A stretch of 64,000 nucleotides of DNA from Curvularia sp. ZM96 (Eukaryota; Ascomycota; Dothideomycetes; Pleosporales; Pleosporaceae), in assembly GCA_022457065.1 (NCBI GenBank), contig JAJGBQ010000002.1, forward strand, positions 496,001 through 560,000. The letters run 5' to 3'. The position numbers and the translations under genes are program-made. Position 1 is the stretch's first letter; the number at the start of each line of letters is the position of its first letter. Below the pieces are notes generated by a model. It was not told the origin of the DNA. It did not search any database and saw nothing but the letters and a program-made list of their open reading frames with translations. Positions 36,004 to 48,507 of this stretch are shown here, piece after piece.

Positions 36004-39000
36004 ATGGGATTACTAGACAACATCATGGCAGGAGTTGCTCAGACCGGAGTCAATGGGGATGCCAATGGCGCCCCGAGCTCCTACGCCGCCAAGTTCGACC
36101 TGGCTCCGCATTTCATCGGCGGTAACAACCTCAGCGTAGCCTCGCCAGGCAAAGTCAAGGACTTTGTCGCAGCCCACGATGGACACACAGTCATTACCAA
36201 CGTAAGACACCACTTTCCGAGCAATCGCTCACGCTGTTCGCTGTTCCCCCGCTGACCTTGGCTTTTCCCCGCAGGTTCTCATTGCGAACAACGGTATTGC
36301 CGCCGTCAAAGAGATCCGCTCGGTGCGGAAATGGGCATACGAGACATTTGGCGATGAGCGGGCAATCCAATTCACCGTCATGGCCACGCCGGAGGATCTC
36401 CAGGCAAACGCAGAGTACATTCGCATGGCGGATCAATACGTCGAGGTACGTTGCCACCCAAACTCCTGCGAGGGGCAAAACTTGGGGGGGAAGACACGGC
36501 TAACAGGTCCATGCAGGTACCCGGCGGTACCAACAACAACAACTACGCCAATGTCGAGCTCATTGTCGATGTGGCAGAGCGAATGAACGTCCACGCCGTG
36601 TGGGCAGGATGGTGCGTACTTTGCTGCTACCCAATGGCTGAAAATGCGGGCACAATGGCTGACAGTTTGTTTCTAGGGGACACGCCTCGGAGAACCCCAA
36701 GCTCCCCGAATCGCTGGCCGCCTCGCCCAAGAAGATCGTCTTCATTGGTCCCCCCGGATCTGCCATGCGTTCGCTTGGTGACAAAATTTCCTCCACAATC
36801 GTCGCACAACACGCAGGGGTGCCATGTATTCCATGGTCGGGAACCGGCGTCGACGAGGTCAAGGTCGACAGCAACGGCATCGTCACAGTCGAGGACGAAG
36901 TCTACGAAAAGGGCTGCACCAAGTCGTGGGAAGAAGGTCTTGAGAAGGCCAAGGCCATCGGCTTCCCCGTCATGGTCAAGGCCTCGGAAGGTGGTGGTGG
37001 CAAGGGTATCCGAAAGGTCGAGCGCGAGGAAGACTTTGAGCAGCTGTACAAGGCCGCTGCCTCTGAGATTCCTGGATCGCCCATCTTCATCATGAAGCTG
37101 GCGGGCAGCGCTCGTCACTTGGAAGTCCAGCTGCTGGCTGACCAGTACGGCAACAACATTTCGCTGTTCGGACGTGACTGTTCGGTACAGCGACGACACC
37201 AGAAGATCATTGAGGAGGCACCGGTAACAGTTGCTGGCTCAAAGACCTTCCAGGAGATGGAGAAGGCGGCCGTTTCACTCGGACGGCTCGTCGGATACGT
37301 CTCGGCCGGTACCGTCGAGTACCTCTACTCGCATTCTGACGACAAGTTCTACTTCCTCGAGCTGAACCCTCGTCTTCAGGTCGAGCACCCTACCACGGAA
37401 ATGGTAACGGGCGTGAACCTCCCAGCCGCCCAGCTCCAGATTGCCATGGGTCTCCCATTGCACCGTATCCGCGACATTCGTCTCCTCTACGGCGCCGACC
37501 CCCATGCCAGCTCCGTCATTGACTTTGACTTCTCTACTGAAGACAGCTCCAAGAGCCAGCGCCGACCTACTCCCAAGGGTCACTGCACAGCCTGCCGTAT
37601 CACTTCAGAAGATCCCGACGAGGGCTTCAAGCCATCCGGTGGTACCATCCACGACCTCAACTTCAGGAGTAGCTCCAACGTCTGGGGTTACTTCTCCGTC
37701 AGCTCGGCTGGTGGTATTCACAGCTTCTCCGACTCGCAGTTCGGTCACATTTTCGCCTACGGCGAGAACCGACAAGCATCGCGGAAGCACATGGTTGTTG
37801 CGCTCAAGGAACTCAGCATCCGTGGTGACTTCAGGACCACTGTCGAGTATCTCATCAAGTTGCTCGAGACGCCCGCTTTCGAGGACAACACCATCACCAC
37901 CGGCTGGCTCGACGAGCTCATCTCCAAGAAGCTGACCGCTGAGCGACCAGACACCATGATCGCCGTCATTTGCGGTGCTGTCACCAAGGCTCATGTTGCA
38001 AGCGAGGCATGCATCAACGAATACACTGCCAGTCTGCAAAAGGGTCAGGTGCCTTCCAAGGATGTTCTCAAGACCGTCTTCCCTATTGACTTCATCTACG
38101 AGGGCAACCGATACAAGTTCACCGCTACCAAGTCCACCGTCGACAGCTTCACTCTCTTCATCAACGGAACAAAGTGCTCGGTCGGTGTTAGGGCGCTTGC
38201 CGACGGTGGTCTCCTCATCTTGCTCAGCGGAAAGTCGCACAACGTCTACTGGAAGGAAGAGGTTGGCGCCACCCGTCTCTCCGTCGACGGAAAGACTTGC
38301 CTTCTCGAGCAGGAGAACGACCCCACTCAGCTGCGAACTCCCTCTCCCGGTAAGCTCGTCAGGTTCCTTGTCGAGAACGGCGACCACGTCAACAAGGGCC
38401 AGCCATTTGCCGAGGTTGAGGTCATGAAGATGTACATGCCTTTGATTGCACAGGAGGCTGGTATGGTCAACCTCCTCAAGCAGCCAGGAGCTACTCTCGA
38501 GGCTGGTGACATTCTCGCTGTCCTGGCTCTGGACGACCCATCCAGGGTCAAGACTGCCCAGAACTTCACGGGCCAGCTTCCCGACCTCGGTGCTCCTCAA
38601 GTGCCTGGAGCTAAGCCCCCACAGCGATTCAGCTATCTCTTCTACATCCTTGAGAACATCTTCCAAGGTTTCGACAACCAGGTCATCATGCAGAGCACCC
38701 TGAGGGAGCTTGTCGAGGTCCTCCGGGATCCTGAGCTGCCTTATGGCGAGTGGAACGCCCAGGCCTCTGCTCTCCACGCCCGTATGCCACAGAAGCTTGA
38801 TGCCACCTTCTCCCAGATCGTCGACAAGGCGCACAGCCGTAACCTCGAGTTCCCCAGCAAGGCTCTCAACAAGGCCTTCCAGAAGTTCGTTGATGAGAAC
38901 GTGGCCAAGGGTGATGTTGCGCTCCTCAAGGCTTCTTTGGCACCTCTTGCCGATGTCATCAACCGCTACTCTGAAGGCCTCAAGGCTCACGAGTACAGCG

Positions 39001-42000
39001 TCATGATCAAGCTTCTGGAGATGTACTGGGCAACCGAGTCGCTTTTCTCATCTCGCACATCGCGTGACGAGGAGGTCATTCTCAAGCTCCGTGACGAGAA
39101 CCGCGACAACATCACGAGCGTCGTGCAGACCGTCCTGTCTCACACCAGGGTTGGTGCCAAGAACAACCTTGTCATCGCTATCCTCGACCTTTACAGGCCT
39201 AACAAGCCCGGTGTCGGTAACATTGCCAAGTACTTCAAGGAAATCCTCAAGAAGCTTACCGAGCTCGAGTCCAGGCAGACTGCCAAGGTCTCCCTCAAGG
39301 CTCGTGAGGTCCTTATTCAGTGCGCTATGCCCTCCCTCGAGGAGCGCACAGCCCAGATGGAGCACATTCTGCGCTCTTCCGTCGTCGAGTCTCGCTATGG
39401 CGAGAGCGGATGGGACCACCGTGAGCCAAACTTCGACGTCATCAAGGAGGTTGTCGACTCTAGGTACACTGTCTTTGACGTGCTGACCCAGTTCTTCGTC
39501 CACGCTGACCCATACGTCGCTCTTGCTGCCCTGGAAGTGTACACACGCCGAGCCTACCGTGCGTACCAGCTCCAGAACATCAACTACCACAACGAGGGCG
39601 AGCAGCAATGCTTCTTGTCATGGGACTTTGTTCTCCGCAAGGTTGGTGAGGCGGAATACGGCCTCGCTGTTGAGCCTTCCGAGCCCGGCACGCCAATGAC
39701 CCCTGGCTTTGAACGCCCTCCCCGTATCCAGTCTCTTAGCGACATGACCGCATGGCAGAATCGCTTCGACGGCGAGCCTACTAGGAAGGGTGTTGTCGTC
39801 CCTGTTGAGTTCCTCGACGACGCCGATGAACTCATCACCAAGGCCTTGGACGTCTTCCCCACTGCTAGCAAGGCACAGAAGAGCAGTGCTGGCCTCAAGG
39901 AGGGTCTGAGCATGAAGCGCACTCCTACCACCGGTGTCAGCGAGCCCAAGCACAGTGATGAGCTCACTGGCGTCCTCAACGTTGCTGTCCGCGACATTGA
40001 AAGCAACGATGACAAGGAGATCCTTGAGCGCATCCTGCCCATCATCGAGGACTTCAAGACAGAGCTTCTCGCGCGCCGCATCCGCCGCATCTCGTTCATC
40101 TGCGGCCACAAGGACGGCACCTACCCAGGCTACTACACTTTCCGTGGTCCCAACTACGAGGAAGATGCCAGTATCCGTCACGTCGAGCCTGCGCTTGCTT
40201 TCCAGCTTGAACTTGGCAGACTTTCCAAGTTCAACATCAAGCCAGTCTTCACGGAGAACCGCAACATCCACATTTATGAGGCTGTTGGCAAGGGTGCCGA
40301 GAGTGACAAGCGCTACTTCCTGAGGGCAGTTGTCCGATCAGGTCGTCTCCGAGAGGAGATTCCTACCGCCGAGTACATGATTTCCGAGACGGACAGGTTG
40401 ATGACCGATATCCTGGATGCCTTGGAGATTGTCGGCACCTCGCAAGCCGACATGAACCACATCTTCATCAACTTCTCTCACGTCTTCCCTCTTAACCCCA
40501 CTCAGGTTGAGGAGGCCATTGGCGGCTTCTTGGATCGTTTCGGCCGACGACTCTGGCGTCTCCGTGTCACTGGTGCTGAGATCCGCATCATTGTCACCGA
40601 CCCACAGACGGGCATCCCTTACCCGCTCCGTGTCATCATCACCAACACCTCTGGATATGTCATCCAGGTTGAGATGTACGCTGAGCGCAAGTCTGAGAAG
40701 GCTGGCAAGTGGCTGTTCCACAGCATTGGTGGAACCAACAAGATTGGCGCACTTCACTTGCAGCCAGTGTCCACTCCTTACCCCACCAAGGGTGCCCTTC
40801 AGCCCAAGAGGTACAAGGCTCACCTCATGGGTACTCAGTACGTGTACGACTTCCCCGAGCTCTTCCGTCAAGCCACCGAGAACAGCTGGATCGAGGCTAT
40901 CAAGAAGCAACCCAGCCTCCGAGACCAGCAGCCACCCAAGGGAGAATGTCTCGAGTACTACGAGTTGGTGCTTGACGACACCGACAACCTCGCTGAAGTC
41001 AACCGCGACCCTGGCCACAATAACATTGGTATGGTCGGCTGGATGGTGACTGCCAAGACACCCGAGTACCCGCGTGGCCGCCGCTTCATCATCATTGCCA
41101 ACGACATCACCTTCAAGATTGGTTCGTTCGGACCGGCGGAAGACAACTTCTTCCACAAGTGCTCTGAGCTTGCACGTAAGCTCGGCATCCCCCGAATCTA
41201 CCTGTCTGCGAACTCTGGTGCTCGTATCGGTCTCGCTGAGGAGCTCATTCCCCACTTCTCTGTCGCGTGGAAGGACGCCAACAAGCCAGAGGCTGGTTTC
41301 GACTACCTCTACCTGACGCCCGAGAAGTACGAGCACTTTGTTGATGGCAAGCGCAATGATGTCATCTGCGAGAAGGTCGAGGAGGGCGGCGAGACTCGCT
41401 TCAAGATTACCACCATCATCGGTGCTGAAGATGGTCTCGGTGTCGAGTCTCTCCGCGGCTCTGGTCTGATTGCGGGTGAGACTTCGCGGGCTTACGAGGA
41501 CATTTTCACCATCACCTTGGTCACTTGCCGCTCAGTTGGTATGTATTTCTGCTATGATCTTTACAAGTTTTCTCTAACACTTTACAGGTATCGGTGCTTA
41601 CCTCGTCCGCCTGGGTCAGCGTGCCATCCAGATTGAGGGTCAGCCAATTATCCTCACTGGTGCCCAGGCCATCAACAAGCTGCTTGGTCGTGAGGTTTAC
41701 ACCTCCAACCTCCAGCTTGGTGGTACCCAGATCATGTACCGCAACGGTGTTTCACACTCAACCGCCGATGACGACTTTGAGGGTGTTTCCAAGATTGTCA
41801 AGTGGCTGTCGTACGTGCCTGACAAGAAGGGCAACCCTGTCCCCATTTCTCCTTCATCCGACAACTGGGACCGCGACATCACCTTCTATCCTCCCAGCAA
41901 GTCTGCCTACGACGTCAGGCATCTCATTGCTGGAAAGGACGACGAGGATGGCTTCCAATCTGGTCTCTTTGATCGCGGTTCGTTTGAAGAGACTCTTGGA

Positions 42001-43122
42001 GGCTGGGCCAAGACTGTTGTCGTCGGTCGTGCTCGCCTTGGTGGCATCCCCATGGGTGTCATCGCTGTCGAGACTCGCTCGGTTGAGAATGTCACACCCG
42101 CCGACCCTGCCAACCCAGATTCCATCGAGCAAGTCACATCTGAGGCTGGTGGTGTTTGGTACCCCAACTCTGCGTTCAAGACTGCTCAGGCTATCAAGGA
42201 CTTCAACAACGGTGAGCAACTGCCGCTGATGATCCTTGCCAACTGGCGTGGTTTCTCTGGTGGCCAGCGCGACATGTACAACGAAGTCCTCAAGTACGGT
42301 TCGTACATTGTCGATGGTCTCGTCAAGTACCAGCAGCCCGTCTTCGTGTACATTCCTCCGTTCGGCGAGCTCCGTGGTGGATCATGGGTCGTTGTCGATC
42401 CTACCATCAACCCTCAATTCATGGAAATGTACGCCGACGAAGACTCTCGCGGTGGTGTCCTCGAGCCAGAGGGTATTGTCGGCATCAAGTACCGCAAGGA
42501 ACGTCAACTCGACACTATGGCCCGCAACGACCCTGTCTACAGCGATCTCAAGCGCAGGCTGAACGACAAGGAAACACCAGAGTCTGAGCTTCAAGAAATC
42601 AAGGCTAAGATGGCTGAGCGCGAGAAGCTGCTTTTGCCCGTCTACGGTCAGATTGCCATCCAGTTCGCCGACCTCCACGACCGTGCTGGCCGTATGCAAG
42701 CCAAGGGTGTCATCCGAAAGGGACTTCGCTGGCAAAACGCCCGTCGCTTCTTCTACTGGCGTCTTCGCCGCCGTCTCAACGAGGAGTACATCCTCAAGAA
42801 GTTCGCTGCTGCTGCCTCGCCAACTCACGAGACCCCCATGGCCGACGCAACTACTCGCACCCGTGGCTTCGAGATGTTGAAGCACCTGGCCAGCGTTGCC
42901 AACTGGGAGGAAGACGACGAGAGCGTTGCCACTTGGTACGAGGAGAACAGGGCACTCGTCAGCGAGAAGATTGAGCAGCTCAAGGTTGACGGTATCGCGG
43001 ATGAGATTGCACAACTCATGCGCAGGGACCGTGAGGGTGGCTTGAAGGGTGTCATGAACCTCCTCAGCACGCTGCCTACAAGCGAGAAGGAGGAGGTGAT
43101 CAAGATGTTGAGCAAGGCGTAA
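36004..43122 (+). CDS. acc1: Acetyl-CoA carboxylase (multidomain, cytosolic)
   Basis: Five exons (36004-36201, 36275-36445, 36517-36611, 36677-41538, 41588-43122) give 2,286 residues, the usual length of fungal ACC1. The biotin carboxylase domain (NNGIAAVKEIRSVRKW, ATP grasp SEGGGGKGIRKV, LNPRLQVEHPTTEMV) fills residues 40-560. The biotin attachment site EVMKM is at about 736-740. The ACC central domain follows, then the carboxyltransferase domains (GARIGLAEELIPHF, QPIILTGAQAINKLLGREVY, LANWRGFSGGQRDMYNEV) from about 1,480 on. The enzyme makes malonyl-CoA for fatty-acid and polyketide synthesis. An alternative start is the ATG at 36025. Strong codon bias toward C-ending codons fits high expression. 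Confidence 0.97.
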
Positions 43123-44131
43123 TCATGCACCTTTACGTATTCTTTACGCTTTTCATTCGCTTATGGCATGGCATGGCATTATGGTGGGAAGTTTTATCTT
43201 TTTTAGGGTGTGAGGGGAATTACCGGATGGCGAACGTGTAACTTTAGCGTTGTTGCTGCGCAAGATTTTTGTAATTTTCACTCTCACTGTAAGCAATACG
43301 AGAGAGAAGCAGAGTAGCTGTATGGAAAAAGGACAGGGCGAGGAAAGGATGTGTTGGGAGGCACATAGTTTCTTGGTCTTGTCTATATTGTACATGTAGC
43401 GAAATTTTACGTTTTTCAAAATCATAAATCTATCCGTGTTAGCTGAATGTATGAACTTTATCATGATCTGCTTTGATCAACAAAGAATCAAGTCATGTAA
43501 CTCCTCTCCTCGTGCCTCATCAACAATATCCAACCTCAGCCAAGAACGCATGATATATAAAGTCGAATGTCATAGTCGCATTGAACTCCATACTACACCC
43601 ATGCCACACATTCTCCCCTACTTGCTTTCACCATCCTGTCCTCCGCACATAATAACGCCAATTCCCAGACTGGCCAAGTGCAAGTGCGTCTTCCGTGAAG
43701 GCGTGCGGAGCACGACCAATTACTCCACTTTTTTGATCGGCGGGGTTCCGTGACCGCCAACCCATGTACGATACGTCACCGGGCCGCAATTAGGTACGAG
43801 GAAAAAAATAAGAGGTCCATTGAGTAATCATCGCTCTTGGTTTCTTTCTTCCTCTTTCTATCCTCCAATTCATATCAGGAACCAGATTTTCTATCTCATC
43901 AAAAACTCGACTTCGCCCGCCTCACGCAATTCGTCCAATTGACACTAAGACATCCTAGCTTCATCGCTGCCCGCTTTAGCACGGAGGCGCTTTTTGACCA
44001 ACGACAAACCACACATCTTTTCTCTCTTTTACTTTAAAGAAACAACACCAAGAGTTCAGGCCTCTTGTTCCCTTTAGTACTCAACTCTCCAGAAAGTGAA
44101 AAAGTTAGTTGAAAGAGAAGGAAAAGCAAAA
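43123..44131. other. Intergenic, about 1 kb
   Basis: It holds the carboxylase 3' UTR and the promoter and leader of the ABM-fold gene. The last 300 bases are CT-rich. No gene was recognised. Confidence 0.45.
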
Positions 44132-44669
44132 ATGGTCTACACCATCGTCGTCCACCTCGTCGCAAAGGACGACCCAGACTGCATCCAAAAGCTCAGCGCC
44201 AAGCTCATCGAAGCCAGCCAAGTCTACAGCAAAGACAAAGAGACGCTTAGCTGGTTCGTCATGCAGGATACAAAGGACAAGCGCAAGTTTTGCATCGTAG
44301 AGCGGTATTTGCAAGAAAGCGTACGTTCCCTCCCTTCCTTCTTCCCCCCCGCCATCTATTTTCCATCACCCAATTCCCCCCATACAACAACATCCGCATA
44401 TCCTTGTATGAAAAAAGAAAGAAAAAGAGAGATCAAAAAGCTAACACGTGACCCCTCACCCACCCACACAGTCACAGCAATACCACCTCAACAACCCTTA
44501 CTGGAAGACTTTCGACCCTTACGTCATTCCGCTGCTGGCGGAGCCCATGGATCTGAGGAGATTCGAGGAGCTGGATACGAGTGTACCTACTGCTGGGGCG
44601 CATTACCATGAGGAGGCGGTGAGGACCGAGACGAGTTTGGGGGATATGTATAAGGGGACGGATGCGTAG
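44132..44669 (+). CDS. Antibiotic biosynthesis monooxygenase (ABM) fold protein
   Basis: Two exons (44132-44320, 44472-44669; intron 151 nt, phase 0) give 128 residues. The sequence opens with a strand (MVYTIVVHLVAKDDP), a helix (IQKLSAKLIEASQVYSKDKE), a second strand (TLSWFVMQDTKDKRKFCIVE), then RYLQESSQQYHLNNPYWKTF, the order of the dimeric alpha-beta barrel ABM family. Members include small quinone-forming monooxygenases and heme-degrading proteins, but many fungal ones are uncharacterised. It stands alone with no cluster genes nearby, so a housekeeping or stress role is as likely as secondary metabolism. Confidence 0.75.
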
Positions 44670-45378
44670 GTGGTAGTAGTAGTTGTAGTAGTAGTTACTG
44701 CGGGGAAAGAAAAATGGCAGTAAATTGTAGGGAATCCTTGATGAAAAAAATGGATGTTGGAGACGTAGTCTGAGCTTATCTGGCTGGGGTTTACGTGGTG
44801 TTTGATGCGTTTTTTTTTCTTTTTTTTCGCTATGTTACTGACATGTAGTGAAGTTTGGTGGTTCAGCTGGACTGGATTTTGCATGTAATGTCTTCGTATG
44901 TGGATTGGCCCAAGATCCTATTAAAAAGAAAGTCCATGGCTGCAGAAATATGGTACGACATTACTGTTTCTGCCATCATTTAATAGAATTGAGAGTGTTA
45001 GAGCTGTGAAAGCAGTCGTGAGTCTGGGGCGGCCCATTGTATTGTTGGCCTGAGGTATGCCCGACGGGGGGCCCGAGGTTGTGTTCAGCTCTTGAGTTAG
45101 ATTCGCGTTACATCATGCTAGCAGACTCGGTCTTGATTCGTCGCCATGTATTAGTTGGGGGCGTAGTCAGTGCGAAAGCGCTACGTGTCGAGGCTGTGCT
45201 AAGCTGCCTACCCCAAGCGATGCTGCCTTAGCGAAGCCACTGTCCCAGCTGACAGGATGCACAGCCTCAAGATCAAGACTCTCTCAGCTGAACAGTTAAG
45301 TGTCGAGCACTTTGTTCTCTTCGCAGGTTTTGCAATGCTCTTCTAATTTTACAAAATTTCCAATCGCTAGCACTAAAG
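44670..45378. other. Intergenic, upstream of the HET gene
   Basis: It includes a short GTA-rich trinucleotide stretch (about 44668-44695) and a T-run at 44810-44828. No gene was recognised. Confidence 0.4.
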
Positions 45379-47913
45379 ATGGGTAACAAATTGACATGCT
45401 GCGACTCGGACAGCGATTCGGACATGTACCATACACAGCACGACTTTCGCGATGTCAGTCCGGCAGACAATCTCGAGATCAGCGCTGATACCCATTCTGA
45501 GGTACACAACACCCCTGCGATGCACTATAGATCCGAAATAAGCGACGTTTCTTTCTTACCACCCCCTGCCCCAGTACACGAAAAACCAACATGCACATCT
45601 ACGAAAGATATATGCGAGAACTGCAAAACACTGCATGACGGACTGATGTCGGTTTTCTCTCCCAATAAATTGCAGTCAAAACACCGCAGCAGAGGAATGT
45701 CGATCCCAGATTGGAAGACTGAAGATCTCGGTTTGGGTTTGGTCATACACTTCCGAGATCAGCGTGTCAGATGTTGGTCTTGTCAACAACTCTCAGATAT
45801 CTTGGGCCTTGAAAATCAGAAAATTAGCGACTTAGATTATATCCAGCTGAAGAAGGTGGAGTACTCCCAGGAATGGGATGAGTCAACCTTCATTGAGGAG
45901 AAACACCGGCAACTGGCCAGCAAAGCGAGATGCTCGCGCCGGAATGATTCGGGGTTTTTGAAAACCCTCCTCAAGATCTGCTTCACTTCATATGAGCTTC
46001 AATCTGCTGAGCTGTTCCTTGCGCCAGGCTACAGTGCATGCAATACAGATGCAGACTTTGGGTTCCCAGCGATTCGGTCCATTGACCCAGATGTACTCGA
46101 TGTCGAATTTGCCAAAGTCTGCTTTAGAAGATGCCAGTTGTCGCATGGGCCGCGTTGCCGCAACGTCGATGAATCGATATCAACTTTCAAACCTAGCATC
46201 TACCTTTTGGACCTTGAGCGTCGATGTTTGGTAGAAGCCACTGTCGATCACGAGTACGTTGCTCTAAGCTACGTGTGGGGACGGTACACTGGCGATTTTG
46301 AGTGCCGAAAAGCCAATCTAAAGCAGTTCCTTGAGCCTGGGAGTTTCGACGATCCGGAATTTTTTATCGTTCCCCCCCTAGTCTCTAGTGCGATGGATTT
46401 CGCAAGCCAAATGGGACAACGGTTCTTTTGGGTAGACCGATATTGCATCGTGCAAGATGACGGTAGACACAAACACAAACAAATTATGGCCATGGGCGCA
46501 ATATACGCCAACGCAAACTTCACAATTGTTTCTGCAGATGGCGACGCGAGTACTGGGATTTCGGGAATGGGTACGCCAGCATCCCATGGCACCCGTTGTC
46601 GGAATATATTCAAGTCTGCGGGCGGCATTGAGATCTTGTATGGGATACGGTACAAAGCAATACCTACTGATACATTATGGGCATCAAGAGGTTGGACATT
46701 ACAAGAGCAGATGTTCTCCAGAAGGCTGGTAATCTTCTTCCAGGGGCAATTCATCTGGAAATGCAGGGAGTCGCTCTGCCAGGAAGCTTTCAACAACGAA
46801 GTTGTGGTCGAAGCATGGGAGCAACGATCATTTGTGGACAGTTTTCACAGTCCTGGTTGGCCAGATAATGACCAATACCGAAGACTTGTCGAGAACTACA
46901 GCAAGAGAACACTCAGCTTCCCTTGCGATTCCATCTCGGCCTTCTCAGGTGTCCTGGCAATGCTCCGCAATTCTTTCCCCGGAGGATTTCTTTTCGGCTT
47001 GCCAGAATCATACTTTGATGTTGCCTTGCTCTGGCAGCCTGGAGTTCCAGTTCAGGACAGATACCAATTGGCGAGCGCAGTTGGGAAACCAGTCGAGCCT
47101 TTGCCGAGCTGGTCATGGTGCAGATGGCAAGGTACGCTCAACTTCAGCAACTGGCTAGCTGGTAACGATCGCTTGTTGCCCCCGTGGTACACTCAGAATA
47201 TCTGCAGAATCAGTCCAATAGTGACATGGTCCAAATTCAACACTGCCTCGGGCGTTCGAACGCAAATTTGCAACTCATATGGAAATTTTAGGGTTCGGGA
47301 TCACACAAAGAACGGGGGTTTGCAGCTTAACCACCCCAAGCACGTCTACGAAAATCGGTTTCCTGTGCCTCTACTCGCTAAAAGGAATTTATATACCAAT
47401 GAGACCCCAAAAAAATGGAACACCACCATCGCCGGTACCGTCAAGCGTGCATTTGTAGTTCTCGGCAAAGAGATCCGACTCACATCAGAGCACGAGGCAG
47501 TGCTAGGCATTTGCAGCTGGCGATATCTTCAGAACCAGGCGGGACAGATAATTGGCGTCGTGTGTTCCAACAGTGTTCACTCGTCAAAACGGGATCTGCA
47601 TACAAGAGAAACATTGGAGCCGTCGCCTTTGTCTAATGATGGCGACCAGGCGGAAATGATCGCCGTTTCCAAAGGCGAGTTCTATGTTGCAATGGACTTC
47701 TGGTCTTGTGGCTATCCTAAAAAACTCTTTCACGAATGGGAGCTGCGCCAACTACAATGGAATGAGCAACTACAGTACGAAGTATATAAGTTCTACAATG
47801 TTATGTGGATCGAGAGAACAGATGGTATAGCTACGAGAAAGGCATTGGGTCGCGTGCTTCAGAGCGCATGGGATAGTTTGAAGACTGATACCATCGAGAT
47901 TGTTCTAGGATAG
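45379..47913 (+). CDS. Heterokaryon-incompatibility (HET) domain protein with predicted acylated N-terminus
   Basis: A single exon of 844 residues starting MGNKLTCCDSDSDSD. The HET domain spans about residues 290-460: YVALSYVWGRY, FFWVDRYCIVQDD, IYANANFTIVSADG and WASRGWTLQEQMFSRRLVIF are its standard blocks. After it come LPSWSWCRWQG and a long C-terminal region. HET-domain proteins trigger cell death when incompatible hyphae fuse, or act in other self/non-self responses. The N-terminus MGNKLTCC carries Gly2 for N-myristoylation and a Cys pair for palmitoylation, which would place the protein on the plasma membrane; this is inference from the motif. It is intronless, unlike most neighbours. 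Confidence 0.88.
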   Translation: MGNKLTCCDSDSDSDMYHTQHDFRDVSPADNLEISADTHSEVHNTPAMHYRSEISDVSFLPPPAPVHEKPTCTSTKDICENCKTLHDGLMSVFSPNKLQSKHRSRGMSIPDWKTEDLGLGLVIHFRDQRVRCWSCQQLSDILGLENQKISDLDYIQLKKVEYSQEWDESTFIEEKHRQLASKARCSRRNDSGFLKTLLKICFTSYELQSAELFLAPGYSACNTDADFGFPAIRSIDPDVLDVEFAKVCFRRCQLSHGPRCRNVDESISTFKPSIYLLDLERRCLVEATVDHEYVALSYVWGRYTGDFECRKANLKQFLEPGSFDDPEFFIVPPLVSSAMDFASQMGQRFFWVDRYCIVQDDGRHKHKQIMAMGAIYANANFTIVSADGDASTGISGMGTPASHGTRCRNIFKSAGGIEILYGIRYKAIPTDTLWASRGWTLQEQMFSRRLVIFFQGQFIWKCRESLCQEAFNNEVVVEAWEQRSFVDSFHSPGWPDNDQYRRLVENYSKRTLSFPCDSISAFSGVLAMLRNSFPGGFLFGLPESYFDVALLWQPGVPVQDRYQLASAVGKPVEPLPSWSWCRWQGTLNFSNWLAGNDRLLPPWYTQNICRISPIVTWSKFNTASGVRTQICNSYGNFRVRDHTKNGGLQLNHPKHVYENRFPVPLLAKRNLYTNETPKKWNTTIAGTVKRAFVVLGKEIRLTSEHEAVLGICSWRYLQNQAGQIIGVVCSNSVHSSKRDLHTRETLEPSPLSNDGDQAEMIAVSKGEFYVAMDFWSCGYPKKLFHEWELRQLQWNEQLQYEVYKFYNVMWIERTDGIATRKALGRVLQSAWDSLKTDTIEIVLG

Positions 47914-48507
47914 AAAAGCTGTGTGAAACTCCAATTTAGTTCCCATTTTAGAGTTATACCTGATAGAATATAAGACAATATACTAAGGAAGATTGAAAAA
48001 TGGGTACAGATAAGGGCAACTGTCAGGCGGCGTGCGGGCCAGGCTGGCGAATGGGTAGGGGTTGGGTAGGAGTAGGGTTACCATACGGAAGACCCACCCG
48101 TAACTACCCCTACACGCTGGGTACCCCGAACCCATTCGCCAGCCTAAGATAGGGAATAAGAATTGATCCATCTACTTGCTCTAATATTGCTCGCTACTAC
48201 AGTATTCTCTTCCAGGTAATGAGTACAAAGAGAGTATTGCATCTATCTAGCTTTATGCAAATTTCGGCCTTGCATTCGTATAGTAGTAACGCTGCGTCTC
48301 TCGAGGAATGAGTTCAATGATGGTCTCAGCTTCACAACCACGTATATCAAGTATAATGCCAATTCTCACCTGTAGAACGAAAACATGAGCTATTGTCCAG
48401 AACTCAATAACACGGCCCATAAGTTCAAAAAGCTCTTAGAACGGTGTCATATAATCGAAAGATTTCTATTCTTTTACTTCTATAGCTATTTTTGCACATA
48501 CCTCGTC
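47914..48507. other. Convergent intergenic region with hairpin element
   Basis: It lies between the 3' ends of the HET gene (plus) and the PPR-like gene (minus). Its one clear structure is the inverted repeat listed separately. No gene was seen. Confidence 0.5.
48041..48145. repeat. Inverted repeat with G-rich telomere-like arm
   Basis: The first 16 bases (AGGCTGGCGAATGGGT, 48041-48056) are repeated exactly in inverse at 48130-48145. The inner parts of the arms are partly complementary, with G runs on the left and C runs on the right. The left arm includes four G-tracts at 48053-48077 (GGGTAGGGG, then TTGGGTAGGAGTAGGG), a possible G-quadruplex. It may be a snap-back hairpin or a miniature inverted-repeat element; no target-site duplication was found. 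Confidence 0.55.

Noticed and set aside
37605..38990. Long open frames on the strand opposite acetyl-CoA carboxylase (also 36627-37199, 40338-41336 and others)
   Set aside because: They mirror the strong codon bias of the carboxylase coding strand, show no domain of their own and have no promoter or splice context.
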